Assembly (NCBI GenBank): GCA_035771165.1
Contig: JAWNZC010000234.1
Location: forward strand, 3,877,001 to 3,941,000
DNA length: 64,000 nucleotides
Reading direction: 5' to 3'
From: Paragorgia papillata
Taxonomy: Eukaryota; Cnidaria; Anthozoa; Scleralcyonacea; Coralliidae
The position numbers and the translations under genes are program-made. This document shows, piece by piece, positions 21,888 through 35,133 of this stretch; the stretch's first letter is position 1, and each line of letters begins with the position of its first letter. The notes under the pieces were generated by a model. The model was not told the origin of the DNA. It saw only the letters and a list, made by a program, of their open reading frames with translations, and ran no database searches.

Positions 21888-24800
21888 CATCGGTCATCTT
21901 AGACGTGCGTCTTGGCGGTAGGGCATTTTTACGTATATGTATCACAAAAATGCCGCCAAGGAGAAAGGATAAGGCCTCTGGCAGAATAAAATGGACTGAC
22001 CAAATGGTAATCGATATATTGGACTGCCGTAAAAGAGCTTTAGATCAATACAGAAGTAACTGTGATGGTATATCCAGTCGTGGAAGAACCGGCTATATGG
22101 AGATTATGAAACGATTGTGGGAAGAAAAAGGGTATGCATTGTTGGGTTTAACAGCTCAGAATTTACGGGACAGAGCAGCTTACTATGAGAAAAATCGGAG
22201 AGATATTGGGGGATCATCCTCTAGTGGAATTGAAGAGCAAGTTCAACAAGAAAGTATTGCCTCCCAAGAAAATGGCGAGTCTGAAGACCCCGAAATAGCG
22301 ATCGTGGAGAATTCAGACGAGATTTGCATAACTGAAAATGCAAATAGCAGCACTTTTTCTGCATCAGTAGAAACAGAACAATTGCAGGATATTCCTAATA
22401 TCGAGAATGAAGGGCACTTTGGAGAATTGAATAATAATGCGAGCAGTTCTTTACCCGATGAGAGCGATTTTCGATGGGATGAAGTACATGGAAGTGTCTT
22501 CTGCCAAAGGATAGATAAAGCATATGAAGAGATTGTTCATTGGAAGCGCAATGTTTTCTTGATACCGTCCGGAAAAGGTGGTAAATCTTTCGTACAAGAG
22601 TTGGCACGGTTATATCAATCGTATGCAGATGCTAATGCACTCGAACGCGTTGCCTTAAAAGCCTGCTCTGTCATGCAATGTCTATTGTTGCAAAAACCAC
22701 ACGCCAAAAGTAAAACAAAGGAACATGTCATTCATTTGGAAAGGAGGATAAAGCTTTGGTCACAAGGGAATGTTGAAGCGCTTCTTCATGAAGGGAAATG
22801 TATTCAAAAACATCTCACATCAAACACACATAGAACGGTTGAGTTGGAGAAGATTGCTCGAGGTTTTAGCCGCCTCATGATGCAGGGTAAAGTTCGTCAA
22901 GCCGTTCGGTTAATTTCTAACGCCGAAAGAGGAGGTCTTCTATCTATTGATGAACTAATACCCATGGGAACTGATGAAAATGGTAATACCAACTGGCAAA
23001 CCACCCGCGACATCTTAATACAGAAACATCCCGAAGGAAAGATTCCACCACCAGAAACGCTTCTCCCAGAACCAGAAAGCGACGAAATCTACCATGATCC
23101 TATCATTTTCGAAAGGATAACTGGAGATAGCATCAAGCAAGCAGCGAATAGGACACAGGGTGCTGCTGGTCCATCAGGGGTAGATGCCTATGCGTGGCGA
23201 CGGTTCTGTTCATCGTTTAAAAGCGCTTCTGTGGATCTGTGTAACGCTATGGCCGGAGTGGCACGACGTTTGTGTACAACACCCGTTCATCCCGATGGAA
23301 TATCAGCATTCGTTGCATGTCGCTTAATCCCACTGGATAAAGATCCAGGAGTACGACCAATCGGGATTGGAGAAGTTCCTAGACGGATAATAGCAAAATC
23401 TATCCTTAAAGTAATCGGTGAAGATGTCAAATCAGCTGCGGGGTGCCTTCAGACATGTGCTGGGCACGAAGCGGGGTGTGAAGCTGCTATTCATGCAATG
23501 AAGGAAATTCAAGCTATAGAAGAAACCGAAGCTATACTATTGGTAGATGCCACAAATGCTTTTAATACCATAAACCGTGAAGCTGCTCTCCATAACATCA
23601 AAGTGATATGTCCTGCTATGTCCACAGTGCTCAACAACACCTATACCAAACCAATTAGACTGTTCGTCACTGGTGGAGGAGAAATCTCATCTATGGAAGG
23701 CATCACACAAGGTGACCCATTAGCGATGGCCATGTATGCTCTAGCTATTACTCCGTTGATCACAAGATTAAGACGAGAAGAACAAGACGTAAAGCAGGTA
23801 TGGTTTGCAGACGACTCCACTGCAGCAGGAAGACTGCGAGCATTAAAAAGTTGGTGGCAAAACCTCACAGCTGTGGGTCCAGGATTTGGATACTTTCCGA
23901 ATGCCAGTAAAACCACACTGGTAGTTAAACCGGAACTTAGCGAAGAGGCCACAGAAATGTTCGAAGGGTCTGGTATCGAAATAACAACTGAAGGTAAGAA
24001 GATACTCGGCGCAGCTCTCGGCACAACTACCTTTGTTGAAGAATATGTAACGAAGAAGGTAGAAGAATGGGCAGAAGAAATTTTAGATCTTGCTAAAATA
24101 GCCGAAATGTACCCACACGCAGCGTATGCTGCCTTTTCTCATGTCATCATGAGAAAATGGCAATATATTATGCGAACAGTTGAAGATGTTGGCAAATTAT
24201 TCCAGCCAATAGAAGATGCCATAAATGAGAAGCTCATTCCAGCCCTTACTGGCAGAGGACAATGTTCTCTCGAAGAAAGGAAATTACTCTCCTTACCGAC
24301 ACGCTACGGGGGACTCAACATTGTGAATCCAACTGAATCTGCAAACATTCAATTTGATGCGTCTAAGAAGATTGCTGAACCTTTGAAAGAGATGATCATT
24401 GACCAGACAGAATCATACAGAAAGCCACAGCTACAAGACATAAAATCAAATTTGCGTCGACAGAAGAATCAATACCATGAGAGTGTGGCGACACAAGTCA
24501 GAGAAAGCCTGCCAACAACGAAGCAACGGGTAATGGATTTACTCAACGAAAAAGGTTCATCGTCGTGGTTAACTAGATTACCATTGAAAGATCAGGGTTT
24601 CAACCTAAACAAGGGCGAGTTTCGTGATGCCCTTAGCTTGAGATATGGATGGCAGTTGAAAAACCTTGCCCACTATTGTGTATGTGGTGCGAGTTTTTCG
24701 ACTGATCATGCCATGATCTGTCCCCATGGAGGAATGACCATTGTTCGTCACAATGAAATTCGAGATTTGACTGCTGATTGGCTGAATGAAGTTTGCACTG

Positions 24801-25566
24801 AGACGGAAAAAGAACCGCAACTACAACCTCTATCTGGTGAGAACATCCTTCCCCGAACAGCAAATCGGCAAGAAGAAGCCAGGGCGGATATCAAAGCAAA
24901 AGGCTTTTGGTGTCGACAGCAAAGCGCATTTTTTGACGTGAGGGTGTTTCATCCAAACGCGCCAAGCTATCGCAACACAAGCATTACTGCTTTATTCCGA
25001 AGACAGGAACAAGCAAAGAAGAGAGAATACGGCGATAGGATTAGAGAAGTCGAGCATGCCTCCTTTACACCTTTGGTTTTTGCAACAACAGGAGGACTCA
25101 GCAAAGAAACAACGATAGCATACAAACGGTTAGCCGAACTATTGGCCATGAAACAAAAAACGGAATACAGCACTACTCTAGCCTGGATGCGATGCTCCCT
25201 CTCATTTGCTCTACTTAGGTCCGCTATTTCATGTATCAGAGGCTCGAGAGCATCATCACATCGAAGTCCGAATACGAACACGAACATTGAACTTAGTATT
25301 GTAGAAAGTCGATTATCTTATACGTAAATTTTTAATTAAATATTTATTTTTTTATTTATTTATTTTTATTTATTTATTTATTATTTTTATATTTATTTTT
25401 TTTTTTTGTCTTTTTTCTTTCTATTTATTTTTAAAATGTAATATTAGTGTAACTATAATTTTATATATATATATAACAGTTAGCCTACAGAACTTTAAAA
25501 TTGTAAATAGTATGCTGTAAAGAAGATTGTTTTTTTCTTTTAAATTTAAAAAAAAAAAATAAAAAA
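21885..25566 (+). mobile_element. RLE-type non-LTR retrotransposon inserted in TAA/TTA microsatellite (Dong/R4-like)
   Basis: The element has a ~65-base 5' leader, one long frame and a 240-base AT-rich 3' UTR ending in an A-rich tail (about 25546-25566). It is bounded on both sides by (TTA/ATT)n. Dong elements of the R4 clade are known to insert in TAA repeats, so the location and the restriction-like endonuclease agree. No TSD can be read inside such repeats. Confidence 0.82.
21950..25327 (+). CDS. Reverse transcriptase with Myb-like N-terminus and restriction-like endonuclease
   Basis: From the ATG at 21950 the product is 1125 residues. Residues about 11-75 (KWTDQMVIDILDCRKRAL...LTAQNLRDRA) look like a Myb/SANT-type DNA-binding fold. 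An acidic linker precedes the reverse transcriptase: LIPLDKDPGVRPIGIGE, motif A VDATNAFNTIN near 532, GITQGDPLAMAMYALA, and the catalytic FADDS near 619. The C-terminal part has a CCHC knuckle (CVCGASFSTDHAMIC, near 909) and a PD-(D/E)XK-like nuclease, ARADI...FFDVRVFHP near 978-996. This order is that of R2/R4/NeSL/Dong proteins, which nick a specific target and prime cDNA there. No stop or frameshift is seen, so it could be active. A GTG upstream at 21905 is less likely as the start. Confidence 0.88.
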   Translation: MPPRRKDKASGRIKWTDQMVIDILDCRKRALDQYRSNCDGISSRGRTGYMEIMKRLWEEKGYALLGLTAQNLRDRAAYYEKNRRDIGGSSSSGIEEQVQQESIASQENGESEDPEIAIVENSDEICITENANSSTFSASVETEQLQDIPNIENEGHFGELNNNASSSLPDESDFRWDEVHGSVFCQRIDKAYEEIVHWKRNVFLIPSGKGGKSFVQELARLYQSYADANALERVALKACSVMQCLLLQKPHAKSKTKEHVIHLERRIKLWSQGNVEALLHEGKCIQKHLTSNTHRTVELEKIARGFSRLMMQGKVRQAVRLISNAERGGLLSIDELIPMGTDENGNTNWQTTRDILIQKHPEGKIPPPETLLPEPESDEIYHDPIIFERITGDSIKQAANRTQGAAGPSGVDAYAWRRFCSSFKSASVDLCNAMAGVARRLCTTPVHPDGISAFVACRLIPLDKDPGVRPIGIGEVPRRIIAKSILKVIGEDVKSAAGCLQTCAGHEAGCEAAIHAMKEIQAIEETEAILLVDATNAFNTINREAALHNIKVICPAMSTVLNNTYTKPIRLFVTGGGEISSMEGITQGDPLAMAMYALAITPLITRLRREEQDVKQVWFADDSTAAGRLRALKSWWQNLTAVGPGFGYFPNASKTTLVVKPELSEEATEMFEGSGIEITTEGKKILGAALGTTTFVEEYVTKKVEEWAEEILDLAKIAEMYPHAAYAAFSHVIMRKWQYIMRTVEDVGKLFQPIEDAINEKLIPALTGRGQCSLEERKLLSLPTRYGGLNIVNPTESANIQFDASKKIAEPLKEMIIDQTESYRKPQLQDIKSNLRRQKNQYHESVATQVRESLPTTKQRVMDLLNEKGSSSWLTRLPLKDQGFNLNKGEFRDALSLRYGWQLKNLAHYCVCGASFSTDHAMICPHGGMTIVRHNEIRDLTADWLNEVCTETEKEPQLQPLSGENILPRTANRQEEARADIKAKGFWCRQQSAFFDVRVFHPNAPSYRNTSITALFRRQEQAKKREYGDRIREVEHASFTPLVFATTGGLSKETTIAYKRLAELLAMKQKTEYSTTLAWMRCSLSFALLRSAISCIRGSRASSHRSPNTNTNIELSIVESRLSYT

Positions 25567-28332
<2,766 letters not shown>

Positions 28333-28924
28333 CAATTCTATTCAACACTTAGTTGTTTCGTACTGTTTGTTTAGACCATTTGTTTAACTTGTTGTTTTAC
28401 CAACTCACTGTATTTTCAAAATAAAATAAGAAAATACAGTCAGAAATTCAGCTTATTTAAATTTAAACATTGTTTGAGCAATTTTGAGCAAGTGATGAAT
28501 GAGAAAAAGACGGTGTTCGAACGCCGTGCGAATGGGGTTCGAACGGTTTCGAAAGATTCTCGTAACGGTGGCTAAAAGGGTTCGAGGGCATTCCGAACGG
28601 TTGGCTACTTCTGATGCTCTATTTTAAGCGTTCTTTCACAAGTTATGCATGCCTAGTTTATAGTTGCTGATCAATATAATTGTTTTATAAGTCTTGCTTC
28701 ATTAGTATAACTTTTATCCGTTTAGCTTTGCAGTAATTATGCTGGATTGTTTGTATTATTATTATTTTTTCCAATATTTTCTTGGTTTCTAATTGTATAT
28801 ATTTTATTTTATTTTTTTATTTTATTTTAAAAATTTATTGAAAATCTGGTCTAAAAAGTTAATACAGAGAAATTTTCGGCTGCAGAACTGTCAGCCTTCG
28901 TCAGCACATAAAAATTATATTACA
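28333..28924. other. Intergenic, no gene recognised
   Basis: AT-rich with a short GGTTCGAACG-rich stretch near 28515-28590. That stretch resembles a tRNA B box only locally; no tRNA fold is visible. Confidence 0.55.
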
Positions 28925-29220
28925 AGATGAATAGTAAAATTTATACCTGTTACAACCTGCAGGATTTTCGGGCTTGTTACAAGCTGTTGGCAAGTTGCAA
29001 CAAGCCTGTTGATTTCATCATGCTCTAACAGACTTGTTACAACAGATCTGTTACAACGTGTTGGCCACAGAGCCGTAACAAGTTGTTAGGACAAGTTGTA
29101 ACAGGCCTGTTGGCAACATGGAATATCAGATCTGATAGAACAACTTGTAGCAAGTCTGATGAAGCCGACAAGGTTGTTCCAACTTGTTCCAACAGGCTTG
29201 TCGCAAGATGTTATTGATCT
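28925..29220. repeat. Degenerate TTGTTACAA-type array, locus 1 (continues at 38038)
   Basis: Imperfect ~25-30-bp units built from CTTGTTACAAG, GCAACAAGCCTGTTG and ACAAGTTGTAACAGG. The array was interrupted by the element 29221-38037 and resumes with TGATCTGTTACAGACC. Sister arrays lie at 39050-39370 and 49935-50270. Confidence 0.82.
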
Positions 29221-29459
29221 GGGGCCGGTTGTATAAAACTCTTAATCACTTTTTAATCACCCGTTTTGTGATTAAAAAGTGATTAAAGTTAACAAGGTGA
29301 TTAAACCCGTTGTATAAAAAAGTGATTAGCGATAATCATGATTAAAATGTCGTTAAAGTTAATCATGGTCCAAAGTATGATTAACTTTCTTAACTATGAT
29401 TAAGAAAAAAAGTTTAATATGGCAGCCATACTTAGGCACTTCCTTTATGACGCTGAATT

Positions 29460-29650
29460 TCGACGAAAATCGCTTACCTCGAGTATTTAAATCGTTATGT
29501 TAATTTCGAAGAGTCAGACGAGTTTCTACGTAGATACCGGTTTGGAAAAGACTCCATACGTTTTATAGCAGCACTAATTACAGAGAAAATCCACCCAATA
29601 TCCCACCATAACCATTCCATTTCTGCAGATCGAGGAACAGCTCTTGGCTG
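29460..29650 (+). pseudogene. PIF/Harbinger transposase N-terminal remnant
   Basis: One frame reads YVNFEESDEFLRRYRFGKDS followed by IRFIAALITEKIHP and ISADRGTALG. This resembles the N-terminal part of HARBI1-like nucleases, where an EFRRRYRF-like helix precedes the DDE domain. An ATG in another frame (MAAILRHFLYDAEF, 29419) suggests a one-base slip near 29455. The DDE catalytic motifs are absent. The reading frame fails shortly before the foldback at 29712. Confidence 0.55.
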
Positions 29651-29711
29651 CTTTTCCTTGTGTTATTAGTTTGGTAGATGGCAACACATGTTCGAGTCCA
29701 GGGTCCCGTGG

Positions 29712-29897
29712 CTGTTTACACTGCAAGCCTTGGCCTGGCCTTGGCCTAACTTTGGCCTGCTTTTTGGCAGTGTAAACACGTCCTGGCTGGGCAGGCCTTG
29801 GACAGAATATCTGGGCTTGCTTCTTTTGTTGGCCTATGCTTTGGCCTTGGCCAGGCTTATGCCAGTGGCCATGCAGGCTTATGCCAGTGTAAACACG
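29712..29897. mobile_element. 186-bp foldback MITE, TGTTTACACTG termini
   Basis: The left end TGTTTACACTGCAAGCC... and right end ...TTATGCCAGTGTAAACA are inverted. The inside is rich in CTTGGCC repeats. Frames on both strands here are only translations of this repeat. Confidence 0.68.
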
Positions 29898-29899
29898 AC

Positions 29900-31690
29900 A
29901 GACACATTTACCCATTCCTATGCCCCACCCCCTGACACAAACCAAATACTCTACAGCATATAACCCCTTAACCATTTTTGGACACAAGTTAAAATAAAAA
30001 TAATTAGAATTTGAGTGGAAATTTTGCCAGTGTTTTTGTATGATCCGGTTATGAACCCCAGGTTATGTGAACCCCCTATGAGGGCATCAATGGCCTAGCA
30101 TGTAAAAGAAAAAATAATAAAGAAAAACAAGCATTTTATTTAAGAAATTATATATAATTTGAATGGAAAAATATAGGTAGGCTAATCAATATAGTGGCAA
30201 AGTGGCCTGGTTCCATTCACGATTCTTTTATATTCCGAACATCAATGGTGGGGAGGACACTTGATGCAGGAGAGCACACCCTGAACAAAATGGCGTGTTG
30301 CTGGGAGATAGTGGATATGCCTGTCATCCTTACTTGATGACTCCCTATCTCAATCCAGCAATCAGGCAGGAAAGAACTAGATACATCACCAGCACACAAT
30401 TACATTATTACAAATACCAATAAAAGTTAAAGCATTGTGGGTAAAATATATGGTATTTTCATGACTGTACTATATAATATAAACTGTACAATGTACAGTG
30501 ACACACAATGACAATTGACAATGAGTAGTAATGATAAAAATTGATAAAACCCAGATTCAGAATTATACAAATTTTTACAGTATAAAAATATTTGTCCTTG
30601 AATTGTTATTTATTGAACATGTACTCATTCCTATAATATACATCGAGAATAATACATGGATGTACGGAAATATGAAATTTATTTTAAGTGCATGAAAAAA
30701 AAGTATATGTTCAAGCTTCCATGCAATGTTCATTATTTAAAAATAAAGCAGTAAATTTCAATGTGTATAACAATAATCAACACATGCAAGAATATGAATA
30801 TTGTAAAAGCTCCATCAAGCCCCACCCAGGTTTTTTTTAATAGAGCTCTTACAGTAATCACACAAGTCAGACTGATATGAATAGTGGCAGCTAGATCAAA
30901 AAACCATTTTATTTTATATATATAATAGATATTTAGTTTGTAACAACTGGGAAAGTAAACCGACACTTGGCATGCATGTAGTTTTCTGGTAAGTCATTCC
31001 TGCTTAGGCCCTTAATAGTATATGGTCACCAAACCATTCCTTAGTTCATTTTTTGATGCTCCTTTTGCTATACAATTGACAGGGCTTGCTTTGCATCCTT
31101 AGTTCCTATGAGATAAATGAAAACCAAAGTTAAACAAAGTTAAAGAAGTCGAGTTCAAGCATGAAGTTACAAAAAATTATTAATGGTTTATTTTGTATAT
31201 TAATGTTAATATTAGAGATTATGCAAGTACAGTGTTTTTTACTGCTGTTTCTTTACAATGACACGGAGCTTCTAAACAAGTTTACTAATAATAACATAAA
31301 ATCAAAATGCTGTTCTTGTTTATTCAAATCAGTCACCTACCAGTTCACTGCTTGGAAAACTGATCGAAAGCTATCCTTATGTAATATTTAAAACACGACT
31401 GCAGTCTGAGTGTGTTATCAGATTTAAAACCACGAGGGTGCAGCCTGAGTGTTTTAGATCTGATAAAACATGTGATGCGAGTGTTTTGAATGGCTTCAAA
31501 AATGATTCGTTATTGGATGTTATGTTCATTAGTATTCTTTATATAAAATTGTATGTTCATTAGTATTTTTTCTGACATCAAGAAGTTTTATCAGGTATAA
31601 AACCATGGACATGGTACTGATTTCCTTTGTGTTTTCCTCATGAATTATTAATGAGTTTTTGAACTATTTTTATTACCCTTGCCAGGTAGA
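29900..31690. other. Element interior without recognised gene
   Basis: No coding signature is seen. A shortened copy of the ACATGGATG foldback lies at 30646-30737, and small inverted repeats around GATCTGATAAAACA lie near 31390-31490. Possible non-coding remains of the 29221-38037 element. Confidence 0.5.
30646..30737. repeat. Foldback MITE, ACATGGATG family, deleted copy
   Basis: GAGAATAATACATGGATG.ACGGAAATATGAAATTTATTTT is as in 18858-19003. The right arm is reduced to AAGCTTCCATGCAATGTTC, so the copy is shortened and diverged. Confidence 0.65.
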
Positions 31691-31695
31691 CATTA

Positions 31696-32142
31696 TGCAC
31701 CAGTCAATATAAACCCCCGCACCCCCCCGGCCGGGACATAGCGGGGCATTACCGGGGAATTTCCTGTGATTTGATAGGAAAAACGTCCGCGCATACCGGG
31801 GTATTTTACTGCTTTTGTACTGTATACAAACAATCAGCGGGGGACAGGACCGGGGCATTTTACCCTGACGGAGAAAAGACTGGTATGGAAATTTCCGGAC
31901 TGTCTCCATTCTCGTCCCCAGAGCCCTTTCATGAAAAGCTAAAACAGTTTTCATTAAAATGTTGTTTTAAATGTTGTGTTGTGTTTTAAAGGGCGGGGGC
32001 ATTTGACCGGGGATTTTTATGCTATTAGAATAAAGAAACTGCCCTGGGATGCGGGGCATTAGACGATATTTGACGTGTGTGAGTCAAATGCCCCGCTATG
32101 TCCCGGCCGGGGGAGGTGCGGGAGTTTATATTGACTGGTGCA
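31696..32142. mobile_element. 447-bp PIF/Harbinger-type MITE, TTA TSD
   Basis: The termini TGCACCAGTCAATATAAAC and GTTTATATTGACTGGTGCA are perfect inverses, and the similarity continues through CGGCCGGGACATAGCGGGGC and its inverse. TTA flanks both ends (31693-31695, 32143-32145), the standard PIF/Harbinger target duplication. It is GC-rich compared with its surroundings and has no coding capacity. Confidence 0.88.
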
Positions 32143-32224
32143 TTACAATTACCAACATAGACGGTATACATATACATATGATGCCTAGTTCAGGATCAGC
32201 TTTTTGTCAATTGTTGCTTATTAC

Positions 32225-32755
32225 GCGTACTAACGTAACAACAAAAATTAACCGCTTTCTCAGCAACGATTTAATCAGTACCAACGTAGTAAGAACTAAC
32301 GTACCAAGAATATAAAAATAAGATAGCTTTTTGACAATTGTTGCTTATTACGCGTACTAACGTACTAAGAATAGAAATAAGATACATATGTCCAAATACT
32401 GCCGTACTAACGTACTTAGAAAATAAAAATAAGATATATATGTCCAAGTACTAACGTACTAACGTACTAACGTACTAAGAAAATAAAAATAAGATATATA
32501 TGTCTAAGAAAATAAAAATAAGATATATATGTCTAAGTACTGCCGTACTAACGTACTAAGAAAATAAAAATAAGATATTTGTATATGTCCAAGTACTGCC
32601 GTACTAACGTACTAACGTACTAAGAAAATAAAAATAAGATATATATGTCCAAATACTGCCGTACTAACGTCCTAAGAAAATAAAAATAAGATATATATGT
32701 CCAAATACTAACGTACTAACGTCCTAAGCAAATAAAAACAAGTACGATCGTACTA
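32225..32755 (+). repeat. ~50-bp minisatellite, GTACTAACGTACTAAG type, left array
   Basis: Units are of the form CCAAGTACTGCCGTACTAACG + TACTAAGAAAATAAAAATAAGATATATATGT, in about nine variable copies. The same unit, in reverse complement, forms the array at 35075-36830. Confidence 0.9.
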
Positions 32756-32838
32756 CTGGACCAGGAACTGGCCGAGTTTGCATGTCTAAGAATGTGTATA
32801 TCTATCTATCTATATATATATCTATATATATATATAAT

Positions 32839-33062
32839 CGAAATATAGTAAGGTTAGAAATTCTGCCGAAAGAGAGAACGTAGGAGTCTAACGTTTCGAG
32901 CCAAGGCCCTTCGTCAGAGAGAAACGTGGTTTCGAGCGAAGGCCCTTCGTCAGAGAGAGCGAAGGCCCTCACGTTTCTCTCTGACGAAGGGCCTTCGCTC
33001 GAAACGTTAGACTCCTACGTTCTCTCTTTCGGCAGTATATCTAACCTTACTATATTTCGATT
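32839..33062. repeat. 220-bp palindrome carrying CTGACGAAGGGCC...CGAAACG motifs
   Basis: TCGAAATATAGTAAGGTTAGA at the left is inverted at the right (TCTAACCTTACTATATTTCGA). Inside, CTGACGAAGGGCC followed by GCTCGAAAC occurs twice on the minus strand and once on the plus strand. The motif resembles the repeat signature and partial hammerhead core seen in Penelope-like element ends, but a pairing stem I is not visible. Confidence 0.7.
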
Positions 33063-33797
33063 GTTGTTTCTACACTGCCTACGCAGCACGCTACTTTTAT
33101 TATATATATATATATATATAATTGCTAATAAACCCTGGTCCTTGGGATATGCGTCGAACTGTATAATAAAACGCCACCTTACATAAATAATATAATTAGC
33201 TTATGTCATTGCGCTCAACCAGAGAGTGAACTCAGCTCTTAGGTGAATCGTTAGTTGGCAGCAATCTTAGTTTGACTGATTATGCTGATCATCCTAGAGG
33301 CACGCATTTAATATCAAAACATGTGAAATGTTTGACATAGTTTAATTTGATTAAACCGTTTGAGAACAATCAGGGGCTGGCTCGCGTCAGCCGGTTCACA
33401 AGCTAGGGTTTTGAAACCGCCTGATGTAACACTGAGACACAGACACGCAGGCACAGATGCATTCGCATATTAAAATATAGGTAATAAAATTACAAAAATT
33501 CGGCAAACATAGCTTAACAACAAATTCGTGCGCAGTGGTAAAAGAAGCTGTAGCTTTTGAGTCAAACTGCGTAACAGTAATAATTCTGACTTTCTAGAAA
33601 CACAGTTTTATATCGTTTTACATGCACGTAAAAATCCAAATACAACATGAATTTATCAATATTTCTTGCATCCAAAATTGACGGTGCCAAGAAAGATGAA
33701 GGCTGTACATTTAACCACAGTGCCCTGCGACCACAAATCAGTTCAAATGACAACTAAACAATAAAGACAAGAGCTTCCTTCCTACTAAAATAATAAA

Positions 33798-33949
33798 TAA
33801 TCTTGCAAAAAGTGGCGCCAGAACTGGCACACCTATATATTGTATTTAGGTATAGTTAGACAGGAAATATCGGCAAAATTGAATCCTAGTTTTTCCTAAA
33901 TAATCTTGTAAAAAGTGGCGCCAGAACTGCCACACCTATATATTGTACA
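33798..33949. repeat. Two direct ~50-bp repeats with AGTGGCGCCAGAACT
   Basis: AATAATCTTG.AAAAAGTGGCGCC followed by CACACCTATATATTGTA occurs at 33798-33846 and 33898-33949. The phrase TGGCGCCAGAACT looks like a tRNA primer-binding site of an LTR retrotransposon, but no LTR or gag-pol is found, so this is only suggestive. Confidence 0.5.
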
Positions 33950-34260
33950 TATATTTAGGTAACGGATGCTGCATCGACGTTAAATTTAATTTGCACCTCA
34001 TTTTATATAGTGATGACATAACCACTGTTTTCTTCACTAACAGTCGACATAACTTAATATATTCGCTGATATATGGTACGGTTGAGCAATTCACAGAGCA
34101 TTCTCTGATTTTCCCCCAGCAATGAAGCGGCAGAAAAGAGGTCAATGCTTTTTGCCCGAATCTTTCGAAAACCTAACTTCAAGGAAAAAAAACGATACAG
34201 GATGGAATTGATTCTGCGTTCGAGAAACTCAAAGATATCGATCTCTCGACAGCCATAGAT

Positions 34261-34911
34261 ATGGACGTGAACCTTACTGAATCACAAGCACTTTTGCTGA
34301 TATCTTCGAAGCTATCATTTATTGGCCTGGTTTACTTAAAGCTAGTTGCGTCTCACATTCCTTCTTCTTACACTATTGTCTCGAAAGGTGAAAAAGTTCC
34401 ATTGAGGTTCACGTTAATGTCACATATTCTAGAACAACAAGGTTTTCTTTTGTCTCCAGCTGATGTTAAAATGCATATCGACTATTTGGACAAATACTGC
34501 CCACATTTCATGACCACAGATCTCAACCTTGTATCATCCCTTTGGAAACTTACTGAGAAAGGGTCATACAACTATAATAGGTTTCTTTCTCCTCCTGTTT
34601 GCTATTGTCTTTTCTGCCAAAGACAGCTCACGATGCAAGCATTTCTTGTTGTCATTCTTTGGTTATATCGTAAATTCAAGCCTTATCTGGATAGTGGACT
34701 GCCTGCCGATAAAGTGATGGAGATAATGTCCGAAACAATATTGGCATACGACAACATGTGCCATCTAGATGGAATGAATGTCGCAAAGCAAGACCTTCCA
34801 TTTCCCCACCCATTAAATAAAATGTGGCTTACGATTGTCAAAGTCATTGACATGTGTCATTGTGATGCGTGTAGTACGAATACGAATATTTATTTAACGT
34901 CGGTGGCATAG
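34261..34911 (+). pseudogene. Transposase-like fragment (possibly KDZ superfamily)
   Basis: ATG 34261 opens a 216-residue frame. The middle has the hydrophobic/Cys pattern FLSPPVCYCLFCQRQL. Near the end is ILAYDNMCHLDGMNVAKQDL followed by MWLTIVKVIDMCHCDAC. This Asp/Cys/His pattern recalls the DDE-type core of Kyakuja-Dileera-Zisupton transposases, where YDN...C-H motifs precede an H-x-x-N-H segment. Here the frame derails right after CHCDACSTNTN, so the end of the domain is missing. It sits between two opposed minisatellite arrays and may be the relic of the element they belong to. The family assignment is weak. Confidence 0.42.
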
Positions 34912-35015
34912 GGAGTGGTTGCCCAGTCTCCCGAGCCAGAGGCTCATACTTCTTGATGAATATTAATGTAATAATTTATGAAAGAATTACAAAAGAAATC
35001 AGTTACGTTGTGACG

Positions 35016-35016
35016 T

Positions 35017-35061
<45 letters not shown>
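35016..35061. repeat. (TA)n microsatellite
   Basis: Pure TATATA run just left of the right-hand minisatellite array. Confidence 0.9.
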
Positions 35062-35133
35062 GAAAACCAACAAATATAATATATCTTATTTTTATTTTCT
35101 TAGTACGTTAGTATGGCAGTACTTGGACATATA

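Noticed and set aside
28500..28590. GGTTCGAACG resembling a tRNA B box
   Set aside because: No A box, acceptor stem or cloverleaf could be drawn.
29574..29987. 137-codon minus-strand frame
   Set aside because: Arises across the CTTGGCC-rich foldback MITE; not conserved coding.
32880..33020. CTGACGA...CGAAAC as a full hammerhead ribozyme
   Set aside because: Core-like bases are present but flanking stem I strands are not complementary; kept only as a motif.
33815..33930. TGGCGCCAGAACT as LTR-retrotransposon primer-binding site
   Set aside because: No LTR, TG...CA ends or gag-pol nearby; noted only as a repeat.
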